Shown here: positions 35,725 to 47,400 of the stretch, piece after piece
Numbering within the stretch: the first letter of the stretch is position 1
Layout: every line of letters begins with the position of its first letter
Assembly (NCBI RefSeq): GCF_947179165.1
Contig: NC_077247.1
Location: forward strand, 9,015,001 to 9,079,000
Length of the DNA stretch: 64,000 nucleotides
Direction of reading: 5' to 3'
Source: Solanum dulcamara
Taxonomy: Eukaryota > Streptophyta > Magnoliopsida > Solanales > Solanaceae
Notes under the pieces: generated by a model
Databases searched by the model: none
What the model was told of the DNA's origin: nothing
The model's input: only the letters and a program-made list of their open reading frames with translations
Made by a program: the position numbers and the translations under genes

Positions 35725-37315
35725 TAATAATAATAAGGAAAAATTACCTAACTACACATTTTTTTACCATATTTTCTATTATTTCCTACGATTTCAAAAA
35801 ATTACAAAATTCCCTCTTTTTCTTAATTTCTATCACTTTTCCTGATACATCACTCTAAAAATCACCCTCACGATTTCTTTTTCACGCCTAAAATCACTCC
35901 ATGGTATCACTAATTACCTCCATAACTCCATTTTTAAATTTTCAAATCTTTTCTTTCTAGCTCTTCGATTGCAAGGTATTGAAGATGTAGTTCTTCTTCA
36001 TCCATTTTTTCTTACCAGTTCATAAGTTATCAATTTTTTAAAATTTTTTCATCTATAAATTTCTGATACATATGAATGATGCTCTATCTTTTATTATTGT
36101 AATTACCCAATTAGTCGAAGAAGGATGCATCTTGACTTCAAAATCGACTATGAAAAAAAACACCCCAAAAAGAGGAAAAGGTCGAGTTTGCTAGTTCCAT
36201 TAAGGGATTTAGGTCAAGATAAATGGGTGACGCCATTGTTGAAAGTGGAAAAAAAAACTATGGAAGTTGATACAAAGCAAAGGAGAAAGTATAGAAGAAT
36301 TTCTGCATCATTTTGTTTGCTTTCATTCAGATTAGATTGTTGATTTTATTTTATTTTATTTTTTGTTGTTCATCTTTTTCTAATACATATAGATCATATT
36401 TTTAATGTATCTAGTTATTTTTATTTTTTAAATTAATATATAATGCCTTTATTTTAACATTATGATACATTACAGTTTTATCATGCACAATGTATCGTAT
36501 TCAAATATTAGTTTTGATACATAATATTAATTTATTGAAATACAAATTAGTATGTATCATGTTCATAGTTATGTATTTGATACATAACTATTACAAATTT
36601 CGTTATTTTTTACTACAAATTTCGTTATGATACATTATATTATTATCATGCACAATGTATCGTGTTCCAATATTAGTTTGATACATAATCTTAATTTATT
36701 GAAATACAAATTAGTTTGTATCTTTATAGTTATGTATTTGATACATAACTATTACAAATTTCGTTATATTTCACTATCAGATACATACACCCAAATATAT
36801 TCAACTAGAAGGTTATGTATATGTAGACATTATCAAATATTATTGTTGATACATAAACATTAATATTTTTATAACAATATCACTTTGTAACATATTCATA
36901 GTTATATATATGACACAGCATTGATAAAGAAATTGGTTGATTTTTATTTATTTTTATCTTTTTCAATTTTTCAAAAATTTTGAAGCAAAATTAAAAGGAT
37001 GTTCGATGATCAGCTTGAACAATTTTGAAATTTGAATTATTTGAAGTTGTTATGCTTTATGAGGGATTGATTAGCTGTGTAAAATTCATGATTGCATGTT
37101 TTATGGGATTTTATTTGATTTTTCGTTATTGTTCCTTTTTTTAGCGTAACAGAAGGAATGTAATGTATCAAGTTACTATGTATTTGCATTGGTAGTGATG
37201 TATTCGAAAGTGACCAAATTTAAGAGATTTTTGTAATTAAGAAAAGAGTAGGGATAGGATGTAATTAGCTCATAACTCTATGGTATTTCTGTAAATTATA
37301 CTAATAATAATGCTT
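35725..37315. mobile_element. Probable non-autonomous Mutator-like element with degenerate TIRs
   Basis: The left edge (AATTACC, later AATTACAAAATTCCCTC) and the right edge (GATTTTTGTAATTAAG, GTAGGGATAGGATGTAATT) are imperfect inverted complements over about 90 bp. TAATAATAAT flanks both sides, but that run is a microsatellite, so it is weak duplication evidence. The interior is AT-rich, includes the repeat at 36,471-36,787 and has no transposase. The class is inferred from TIR length. Confidence 0.4.
36471..36787 (+). repeat. About 160-bp tandem duplication with GATACATAA blocks
   Basis: Two head-to-tail copies (36,471-36,635 and about 36,636-36,787) share ATCATGCACAATGTATCGT, TTATTGAAATACAAATTAGT and ACTATTACAAATTTCGTTA. 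A third, weak partial copy follows to about 36,920. The surrounding DNA is AT-rich with many TGTATC/GATACA words. Confidence 0.7.
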
Positions 37316-38560
37316 AAAAATTTTGAATACAAAAACTGAACTGACTCATTAACTTTGACTATCTATGAAACCTCTACTAACTGAAGATGAAGATAAGTGT
37401 TGACACATGACCCATGGCTACCTGACTATAAATATAATAAAACTGAACTAACTACATTGGAGCGCTTCGAAGGCAAGGAGCTCTCACCAACTGCTGATGG
37501 AAAGAGATCTTATGAACGTATGTTATCGTGAGTACCTGAATCTAACGTCGTAAAATGATGCAGCGTCGAATAACATCAGTACAATATGTAATAAAGTTGA
37601 ATGAAAATATTGAACTGAACTAAATACTCATGTTGAATGGATACTGGATAATCTTGACTCAAAGTAAAACAATGCAAGCGTAATTAAAAACCTTAAAGAT
37701 TTATAACTGAACAAAAAATGCAGTACTATTGAATATTGAAAATAATATAAGTTTACTTTTCTTGGGGAGTTCCTCTAACTGGCAACCATCACTATGAGTC
37801 TCGTGATGATACAACGTACTGCTCACGTTGTCAGAGCCTTCCAATACCTTGCTAGGATAAGGGACACAAAATCAACTCATGAATCCATATAAAAGGCCGT
37901 CTATGAGGCTGGTGACGAATCTCCCGAATCAGCGACCCGATCCTATTCTACACTAGCTACGTAATTTATAGGGTTTGAGTTATCTAAACTCTTATCTAAA
38001 TCGGTGTTCAATACTACTCCCAAAACATGCAATAATGCTCATATATACAACAAAATCTTTGTGAATACTGATTCAAAATACTTCTCTGTAGTCACAATGA
38101 ACTTTACTTTAACGACTCAACTTCTTTCTCAAACTCTTTATGTTTTCATTAAAATAGACATGCTCTTCTAAAAACAAGTAATGCATTTGAAACCACTAAA
38201 GTTCCATCAAAACTCATTCTCAATATTAATGCATAATACTTTAACTCACTTAAACTCTGAAAACCACACATAATGAATAGTAATGCAATATTCATTATCT
38301 TACTCAACTCTGAAAATCATGTATAATGAATAGGAATGCAAAAACCTCAAAATCAAGTAATGTACTTGGGACACTCATGTTCCCTTAAAACTCTTCTTTT
38401 ACTCATAGTTTTGAAATCCTTTTACTTTCACTAAAAATAATGCATAATCTAATTTACTGTTTTATTGAAATACTTACTGCTATATAAATACATGAATTCA
38501 TACCTGAAAGAGCTAAAGAAAATGAACAAAATAAGCCAAAATTATCTTCAATAACTAAAG
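37316..38560 (-). mobile_element. Minus-strand gypsy LTR remnant
   Basis: No coding potential. On the minus strand the segment around 37,590-37,450 (ATTGTACTGATGTTATTCGA, GGTACTCACGATAACATACG) resembles the R/U5 part of gypsy LTRs in this window (GTACTGACCCC block). Assigned from resemblance and from the inverted gag at 35,440. The ends are uncertain. Confidence 0.45.
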
Positions 38561-38977
38561 CGTAAAAACGGTGAAATGGTTTGATAGACATTTATACTTG
38601 TATGAATTTTTATTATGAACCCTTTTACTTGACTATTTGTCAAGTGAATCCTTAAACTCAATGAAACTCAATAATTTAAGCCCTTCTGACCATTAACCAA
38701 GTTTATGTGGCAACTTATTGATTGAGTTGGCACAAACGCGTGATTTCACGCATAGAAGGAGCGTGAACACCAAAATTTAGACTAAAAATATTTTTTAAAA
38801 ATAAAATTAAAAAATTGAAAATAATTTTTTTCATTTCTTTCTTCTTTTCCCTCCCTACCCATCCTCACTTCTTCTCGGGAAAACAACACTTATATCTTAA
38901 AAAGAAAAGTATTTATCCTTAAATGGCCCATTACTTTCATATCCTTTTTTAAAAAAAAATGACATAAATTTATTTTA

Positions 38978-39010
38978 AAATTTGCGCGTTGACGTCATGT
39001 TGATGTCAGC
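38978..39010. repeat. Inner inverted repeat, left arm, with TGACGTCA
   Basis: AAATTTGCGCGTTGACGTCA at its start, complementary to 39,602-39,634 with few mismatches. It contains TGACGTCA (38,990-38,997) and a decayed TGATGTCA (39,001-39,008). Confidence 0.75.
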
Positions 39011-39023
39011 ACCCACCCTACAT

Positions 39024-39590
39024 GATACCGATGAGTATCACAGAGGATTAATCTCAATCCCATAATGATATCGATATGATATCAATATACCAACGGAGTA
39101 TCACAAAGAATATATTTACTTATTTAAAGTTTAATAAATAAGATTGTGATTTTAATAATTTTTCTCTTATTTTTAATTTTTATTTCTTAAAAACAGAGTT
39201 CAATCCTATATGATACCGATAGGGTATCAATATACCGACGGAGTATCACATAGAATTAAGATCAATCCTACATAATACGAATATGACATCAATATACCGA
39301 TGGAGTATCATAGAAGATTAAGTTCAGTCCTATATGATATCAATATGGTATCAATATATCGACGGAGTATCACAAAAAATATATTTACTAATTTAGAGTT
39401 AACAAATAAGATTGTGATTTTAATAATTTTTTCTTAATTGTTTTATTTTTATTTCATAAAAAAAACTCAATCCTATATGATACCAATAGGGTATCAATAT
39501 ACCAATTGAGTATCACAGAGAATTAAGCTCAATTCTATATGATACTGATATAATATTAATATACCAATGGAGTATCACAAAGAATTATTT
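39024..39590 (+). repeat. GATACC/GGTATC short-repeat array, seven copies
   Basis: Seven copies related to GATACCGATAGGGTATCAAT followed by ATACCGACGGAGTATCAC, starting near 39,024, 39,067, 39,213, 39,280, 39,336, 39,479 and 39,540. They are separated by AT-rich spacers that also repeat (AATAAGATTGTGATTTTAAT). Each has internal dyads (GATACC/GGTATC, GTATC/GATAC). No coding. Confidence 0.8.
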
Positions 39591-39601
39591 CATAAAGTGA
39601 C

Positions 39602-39634
39602 GCTGACGTCAATATGACGTCATGCACGAAATTT
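39602..39634. repeat. Inner inverted repeat, right arm, with two TGACGTCA sites
   Basis: Complement of 38,978-39,010. TGACGTCA occurs at 39,604-39,611 and 39,615-39,622. TGACGTCA is the canonical bZIP (CRE/TGA-type) palindrome. Confidence 0.75.
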
Positions 39635-40745
39635 AAAGACAGAAAGTAGTGTAAGAGAATAAATAGTTTGGGTAATGAGTCTATTAAGGGTAAATAGATT
39701 GGGTTGGATCCAATTTGAGTAAATAGTTTCACAATTTAGTCTATTTAGTGTAATTTTCCCTATGGTAATGAATCTATTAAGGGTAAATAATTTGAATTTG
39801 GTCCAATTTGAGTAAATAATTTCACAATTGAATCTATTTGGTGTAATTTTTCCTATCTTCTTCTCTTTCTAATCACCCCCTACGTTCTTCCCCATCCAAC
39901 CCCCATTTCTCTCTCCGCCCCCCTCCTAGCCCTCTCCAGTTTCTTTTTTCTCTTTCTTTTTTTCATATCTTCTTTCTTCCTAGAGAAACAAAAATGTAGT
40001 GTTGTTGTAGATCTATTTTTTTGTTTCTATTTTTTTGGATAATTTACAATCCATAAGGTGATAAAGATTCAATAGTCTTGAAGGATGAAAAGTGATTGTT
40101 GGATGTATTTGTGAAATTAGGTCAAATGTGTTACGTAAAATTGTGTACAAATATTAAAATATATTGAGGCATTTTAATGGTGATTCATTGCAACAATGGA
40201 GAAAAGGAATTTGTGGTGGTTCAAATGGTTGATGTAGACTTTGGTCAAAAAAAATACGATTAAGACTTGTAAATGATAGGAACTTCGAAAAAAATCAAAT
40301 TATGATTTTTAAGAACTTGAAAAGCCTCGTCTTAGCAGTCTTGAATGGAAATGAGATCAGATGAGAAATTGAAGTCATCAATAGCTATATAAGAAGAAAA
40401 GAATTAGGGGAATGGAAATGGTGTTAATGATAGTTCTGGGTCGAGGGAGGTGGAGGAAAGGTGAGAGAAATAACAATTTTATTTATTTTTTAAAAATAAA
40501 AACTTATTATTTTTGTCTTTTATGGAGTAAAAACTTTGGTAAATGAAATAAATATGGCATGACATTAATATATCTGATGTGGATATGACATGTCATTTAT
40601 GTAAGAGAGTGAGCTACACACATAGTTGGAGGGGTCTAAAAGTCTCATTTTAATTGAATTTAAAAGTCCAGTTGGCAAATGATTAAGTAGAAGGGTCCAG
40701 AATACAAATTCATACAAGTACAAGAGTCCATCAGACCATTTCGCC

Positions 40746-41285
40746 CCTAAAAAATAGCAACAGACTAATCAGATTTTACATAACATTGCAACATTTAGCT
40801 GAACTTAATCCTACTTTTAAGTTGTACCTCGACAGAAAGTGCAACTAATCTCCAGTTTTTGAGGCACTACTTTCAACAGACTTGAATAGCCATCAATTAA
40901 AACATCATAGCCAATTTATGTACACGATTAGACACCATCCAAAAAAACGGTACATGACTAGATTATAAGACCCTTATGAATGCTACCATATGCCGATTTA
41001 TGTACATGACTAGATCATAAGACCCTATACAATTACCTATAAAGTTGAGCTGTGTGTACATCTCCATCTACAATAATTTCTTTTCTGACCGGATATAAAT
41101 GGGGCCTTTGCCCTAATATGGTATCCAGAAGAAAGCACCTTGGAAACTGGGAGAACAATTCAAGTAAAGACTCTTCAAAACTGCATCAACTATCCTTTAG
41201 CAAATGATAGCATACCATGCAAATGAATAATACCAATGAAGTACACGGTAGGAGGCTTGGTAGTAGTTTTGCAGCAATATTGTAT
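40746..41285 (-). other. Downstream flank / probable 3' UTR of the sacsin-like gene
   Basis: No coding signal. It lies directly past the stop codon of the minus-strand gene, so its part near 41,285 is expected to be 3' UTR. A short duplication of GTACATGACTAGAT(C/T)ATAAGACCC occurs at about 40,951 and 41,004. No poly(A) signal is assigned with confidence. Confidence 0.45.
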
Positions 41286-41483
41286 TCACGCCCGGAACAT
41301 CCTCATAACCTTAGAGACTTGAAGCCGACAGAATGGACACCTTGAAACTGCAGATGAGCATCTACGACAAAGCACATGACCACAAGGGACTATAGTAACG
41401 TCAACTTCAGTGTTGAGACAGATGCGGCACAGCCATGCTGCTTTAGCTGTGTCAGCTTCTTTCGTAGCCATGTCAGACTTTTC
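41286..41483 (-). CDS. Sacsin-like terminal exon i: C3HC4 RING finger
   Basis: Acceptor AATCTGCAG before GAAAAG; 65 codons plus stop. It encodes EKSDMATKEADTAKAAW and then the RING. The Cys/His order is C-x2-C (CRIC), then C-x-H-x2-C-x2-C (CGHVLCRRC), then C-x2-C (CPFC), all eight ligands intact. The end is RLQVSKVMRMFRA. The acceptor was chosen because LLLEQ-EKSDMATKEAD is continuous and helical; the alternative start at 41,507 would add KKNLVNLQ after an in-frame stop. The RING would bind an E2 enzyme and make the protein a ubiquitin ligase (family knowledge). Confidence 0.93.
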   Translation of the reverse strand, partial: EKSDMATKEADTAKAAWLCRICLNTEVDVTIVPCGHVLCRRCSSAVSRCPFCRLQVSKVMRMFRA

Positions 41484-44400
41484 CTGCAGATTCACCAAGT
41501 TCTTTTTCTAATAATTTGGCTATGTACTCTGCACAAAATTATATTTGCAGCTTTGGGAGACCAATCCATGATCATATGGTAGCATTCATAAGGGACCAAG
41601 AAATTACATTCTGTAAAAGAATGCAACCATTGAAAAGAGGGGTGGGGGTTTTAGAATTATATCGCGACATAGTTCATTTCTATTTCATGAATGAAGACAC
41701 TATTTGTAGTGAATCCTAAATTTATAATCAGTTCCAGAGAAAAAACAGCTGTTTATATTCAATATTGAGAACCAGATAATAGCAAGATAGCGGGAAACAT
41801 TAATGGAGATAAGGGTGATGAAAAGGAGATGGACTCAGAAAGGGAATGAGGGGAGAAAGAATTTTGCAACAATAATGTGCATGTCTATTCTTGCTAGCCC
41901 TACTCCCTTTTTTACCAGTTCTCTAACTGCACCCCTTTTTTAACAATCCTACTGACCTGGATCCCAGATAAAGAGCCCGTTTGGATTGGCTTATAAGTTG
42001 CTGAAATTCAGCTTTTTTGAGTATTTGACTGACCAACTTAAAGCTATTTTGTGCTTAAAATAAGCACAAAAAAAATAATTAGGCCTGTTTGACTTAGCTT
42101 ATCTAAAACAGTTTGTAAGCTGAAAATAACTTATAAGCCAAAAAAGAAAAGTTGGGGTTCCCCAACTTATATTTTTTTGGCTTATAATAAGCTAAGCCAA
42201 ATAGTCACATAATCTGTAAAGATTTATGAAGACCTTCTGGCCCTATTGCTTCTTCTCAGTCCAATAGGTGTTTGTGTGATATCCACATTTGACTAGGGTT
42301 GATTCATGGCAGTAACCCCATGCGCAACAAGAACCTCATCCTCAGGGTTCGATTAAGGCAACATTGATATCAAGTGCCTCAACCGTACTTCAGTTTCCAA
42401 ATATAACCCATCTCTCAGTGTGTGCAAACAACACTAGAAAGCAGGTACTCCACATGACCCACATTGCCGGCAATTGTTGTTTACACACCAACAATACCAT
42501 TCTCTTGGTGAATATTACAGTCATGCTCTCCAAAGTGTACAACATCACCAAAGTTGTCGCAAAACCCGAAATACAATATGCATAGGAGTTTAAATTTACT
42601 TCTCAAGCGACACAACATCATTTCCAAATGCAACTGCTGCCTCATGGATCATACTCAATCCCAACAACTGGTTTATTTTAGACGAAACACAGCAAATATT
42701 CAGCACGTAAGCTGGTGATTATTGCATTTGATCGCTACAAATATGCAGATTCAATCTATGACGTCAGCAAGGCGCGAACAACACAAATTCCACCTTTCCT
42801 CGAACACTTGGTCCACTCTACTATTCAATTATTCCAGACATGCAGTAACGGTTTTACTTTGAATGGAAGGACTTTTGGGGTTCGGGAAAATATGCAAGCA
42901 TGACAGTCCCTTGCCCAAGAACACGTGTGCATCAATAAACCAAGAAGAATTGGCAGAGGGATAGAATGATCATGTGGTAGTAGGGAAACAATGCTGCAAG
43001 AACCATAAATGAAAGATGTGCCACTAAACAAGGAGAGATACCTGCTCGAGCAAGAGTACTGCTTGAGAATCCCTAAATTGCTCTTGCAATGTGATTGTTG
43101 TTTCCAGTAATGATTGCTTCTCCACGTCCATACTGATTCCCGCCGCAGAAAGCATCTCCTGAACTGCCTGGACCAATTCTGCAGCAGACACGCGACCATG
43201 TTGGAGTGCTTGAAGCTGCTGCTGGTGGTTCCCCTATCAAAAGAATCATGTAACTCTTTAAGTAACAATTATTAGATCAATTTTTGCAAAAACTAGACCT
43301 AGAGCCATTTTTTTGTTAGAATCCCAATCGGTTACTATATGAGAAGGGAGGACTTTTTAGCGAACATCCATTTAGTGCAGGAAGGGTAGATAAGGTAACA
43401 TGTATAGATGGTTGGTTGGAAGTAGCTGTGAGAAATATAAGAGAAAAATATTATTGACTTGTGTACTACATTATTACATTGAGACCCTATTTTTTTTGTA
43501 AAACTATTAACTTTTGTATTCCTCAGCATTAAGGGCTATGCTGGCCACCTCCAAAAGATGTTACAAGAAAAGAAAAAGACATAAATACTAACAAAGAGCC
43601 TATGAAGTCCACTAATTGGATCTCCTCTTCTATATCATGTTCTTTACACCAAAATCCTAGAGTAGTTATAACTTTCCATTTGATCTTCTATATTGTACAC
43701 TTCTTTCCTTCAAAAATTCTTTGATTCCTTCTTTCCATATAATCCACCAAATACAAGCTGGAATTGTTGAGTTTTGTATCAACATTATCACATTGAGACC
43801 CTATTTATAGACACTAAAATACAATCATTTACCAAGTAGGATACTATTTACTATTTCTATTCCTATTATTATTCATATTCTAAGTAGGATTGTATATACC
43901 TATTCCTATTCTAACACTCCCCCTCAAGCTAGTGCATACAAGTCATATGTACCTAGCTTGTTACAAATGTAATTAATACGAGGACCGATGAAAGGCTTGG
44001 TGAGATATCTGCAAGTTGATCACTCGACTTCACAAAATTGACAATCAATCTCAATGTGCTTAATCTTCTTATGAAATACTGTATTTAATGCATAATGACA
44101 GTCAATCTCAATGTGCTTGCTCTTCTCATGAAATACTGGATTTGGGGCATAATGTCGATAAAACACGTAAGGATGAACTCCTGAATTGTAGTGTTGAACT
44201 TCCCAAACCAAGTTTGAGAAGACTGTTTCGGACCATAGAGTGACTTACACAATCGACGTACAAGGCTACCCGACACCCCTTGAGCAACAAAATCAGGTGG
44301 TTGCTCCATATAGACTTCTTCCTAGAGATCACCGTGGAGAAAAACATTCTTAATGTCCACTAATTAAAAGGCCAATGGAGAACGACAACAATAGTTAGAA

Positions 44401-47400
44401 GAAGGCGGACATATGATATTTTAGCCAAGGGAGAGAAACGATCACTGTAATCTAACCCAAATATCTGATATACCTTCTTTTCCTTTTTTTGGCAAAAGTA
44501 AATCTGAAATGGAAAGAAAACACTGCAAGAAAACTCAGATCTCTCGGAAACAATGCAATGGTCATTAGAAAGTGCTCGAAATCTGGTATAAAATATATGA
44601 AACATCTTGAAATCAAGAGATGAGTATATCTTAAACAAAAAAGTCACCGTAAAACTGATCGGAACATGCTAATGCGCTAGATTAATAGATTTGATGACCG
44701 AAAGTGGTCACAATTTGAGAAATAAAATTACATGGATAGGGTCGGAATGATGGCATGACCTTACTGAGAAAGAGAATTATATAGGTAGGGTCGAAATGAT
44801 GGTATGACCGTACAGAGAAATACAAATTATATGGGTAGGGTCGGAATGATGGCACGACCCTACACAAGTAAGAAAGTATTCACCGAAAAGATGGCACGGT
44901 GCTATGCAAATCGATTATGAAAAAGTAGTCACCAGAAATATGGCACGGTGCTACACAAATCGGATATGAGAAAGTAGTCACCGAAAAGATAACACAGTGC
45001 TACACAAATAAGATATGAAAAATATAGTCACCGGAATGATGCACGGTACTACGCAAATTAAATATAAGAAAATAGTCACCGAAAAGATGCACGGTGACCC
45101 AACTTTCGCTTACATAATCATTGGCCAGAAGGGCGGCATATATGGGTAATAGCCGCCTGCCGGCAGCGGAAGCTCTTTCATTCTCTACCAAGATCGTACA
45201 GGCTCTGATACCATGTGAGAAATATAAGAGAAAAATATTATTGAATTGTGTATCCGCATTATTACATTGAGACCCTATTTATAAACACTACAATACAATC
45301 ATTTACCAAGTAGGATACTATTTGCTATTTCTATTCCTATTACTATTCATATTCCTATTCCTATTCCTATTCCTATTCTAAGTAGGATTGTATATACCTA
45401 TTCCTATTCTAATAGTAGTGATAGGAATGCAGGTCTTTAAACTTTAATTTCAATTGGTATTCATTGAATATAACTGCAATGAAAGTGGAATTCCGGGAAC
45501 ACAATTGAATTATTAGGAAAAATGACTAGAATTTTCCAACTCTACTACTATAAGAAAAAAGACGGAGTTCAAAAGGTTTTTGCTCAAAGCACTAAGAATG
45601 CACTGCTGAAATAAAATGTAAACCATTTGATTCTAAATCGGAAATTTAGCACGGGTATGTACCTCAGAAGGTCTTGACTGAACTCTTCCAGTAACACTTT
45701 CACTCCTAGTATTGTCCATCGTACAATAACCCTCCAGAAAATCAGCTGAGGAATCCACAGCAGAGATGGTGACACTTTTGAAAGAGAAGACATGAGAAGA
45801 TAGAAGAAGCTCAACCAATCCCAGTGATATTTCTACTTTGAATCTGTAGAGTGCTTGGCCTGCTGATGGTCTCACATTCTCTAAGACCCTACCATACCTC
45901 AACTTTTCTCCATTCTGCTGCCGCCAAGCTACTATTTCTCCAGCATAAAAAGGTCTTAATGGGTGAAATTGTAGTTGTAAAGCATCTTGGGGTAGTATAT
46001 CCAGGCCAAGAAGACCATCTTTTTCGCTTCTGCATCCATTAGCTTGCATATGAGAACTCAGTTTCAAGATATCAACAAGGTCAGTCTCAGAGCCCTCGGG
46101 ACAGAGGAATAGAGAGCCCATTGGTAATGGGATGGGGAAGTCCAACACCCTGCTTACAGCAATCGCTATTACATCAGCTATAGAGACATAGTCTGGTGGT
46201 TCAGCAATCAACACAGAAGTTTTAGACGGTTCAACAAAGTAAAGGGCCCGGTGACGCAATGTATCCTTCCACTCTGGGAACATCGATTCCTGTCTAACTC
46301 GAGTGATGTCCAAACATTTTGGAAGGAGCACAAAGCGTGTACGTAGACATTGAACAAATCTCAACTTCTCCGCAACCAATTTCAATGAACTTTGTATATC
46401 CTCTAAGGTAGCATTACCAATGCCAGGGACGTTGCTTTCCATGCTACCGACAATAGTCCACATTGCAGCTTGAAAGGATCTGCTCAACAACTTGTGCCTT
46501 ATAGCTTCAATCGGAACTGATCCAATGCATTCTAAAGATTGCAAATGTTCTTCACAATATAGTTCCTGGAAAGATAGCCCATTAACATCATATAAGAGAC
46601 CACATCATGTGGCCATACAGAAAAACATATTAGTATGCTAATCATTCAGGGAAGAAAAGGGAGGTGAACAAATTCAAATATATATAACAAAAATGACGTC
46701 TGCAGCAGCACGAACATGATCAGAATCTTATGTAGACTAGAAATACATAAAAGTAACCAGATCCTTTCGGCTACCTCTATAACCACATCTGAAAGCTTTT
46801 TGATTCCAAAGGCAATACATAACTTCTCTGGGAGATCTTGGTGGACGAACCTCAGCTTGGAAATGTCAATAAACTTAATATAGCTAGAACCATAAGAGTC
46901 TATGTATACACATGACTTAGCATGTACAAGTCTGCAATCATTATCAGGGACAATTGCTTCAGAACGCCAACTGCTCATGTCCAAAGTGTTTGCTTGATCA
47001 CAGATGAAATGCACAATTCCCATCACAGCACGGAATTCATTTGGATTCAAACACTGATATCCACATGCTTTTTGAAGATTCAAAAGGAGAGTCTTTGCAG
47101 AAGAGATGGAAAGTGTGTCCTGGAGGTCCAAGTCTCTAAGGATATTCACATAAGGCAGGTAGAGTGAAGCGAGTTCAAAGGCAAATGGGGAAAGATTAAT
47201 TGTCAGACGTGTGAAAAGGCAGCTTGCTGTCACCAAACGTGTACCATTGGCAGCAGGCATGAAGGCCACTTGGCATAATGCCTTCTTGTCTGGCAAGAAA
47301 AAGAAAAGATGCAGAAAAAAGAATTATCAGCGGACAAACAAAACCAGAAATGCACATAACACAGGTTATCTACTTCAAATCAAATCAATTCTAAAGTGAG

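Larger units (their letters stand above)
38570..40745. mobile_element. TIR DNA element, about 2.2 kb, with nested inner inverted repeat
   Basis: The left end 38,570-38,684 (GGTGAAATGGTTTGATAG, ACTTGTATGAATTTTTATT, GAACCCTTTTACTTGA) and right end 40,631-40,745 are imperfect inverted complements. The right end reversed reads GGCGAAATGGTCTGATGG, ACTTGTATGAATTTGTATT, GACCCTTCTACTTAA. This is a TIR of about 115 bp. The interior has no transposase, so it is non-autonomous; long TIRs suggest Mutator-like ancestry (inference). An inner inverted repeat and a tandem array lie inside. A C-rich block at 39,870-39,940 and a unit repeated at 39,672-39,763 and 39,773-39,857 follow. Confidence 0.65.
43427..45414 (-). 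mobile_element. Small non-autonomous Ty1/copia element in sacsin intron
   Basis: On the minus strand: 5' LTR 45,414-45,214 (TGTTAGAATAGG-type start, here TATTAG by decay, to TCTCACA), then a tRNA-Met primer site abutting it. Next are a hairpin repeat array, two RT remnants (44,640-44,360 with DYSDRFSPLAK; 44,309-44,085 with MEQPPDFVAQGV), a purine tract GCTTGAGGGGGAG, and the 3' LTR 43,916-43,427. That LTR is interrupted by a LINE. Flanks GTAGC/GTAGT match four of five. Without the LINE the element is about 1.67 kb, far too short for a full polyprotein. Confidence 0.85.

Noticed and set aside
38561..40755. Clean 9-bp target duplication around the TIR element
   Set aside because: GTAAAAA on the left and CTAAAAA on the right are similar but not clearly placed; the A-run makes the match unconvincing.
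42825..43268. 147-residue minus-strand frame
   Set aside because: It overlaps sacsin exon h but in another frame; the phase-consistent exon 43,042-43,233 explains the region.
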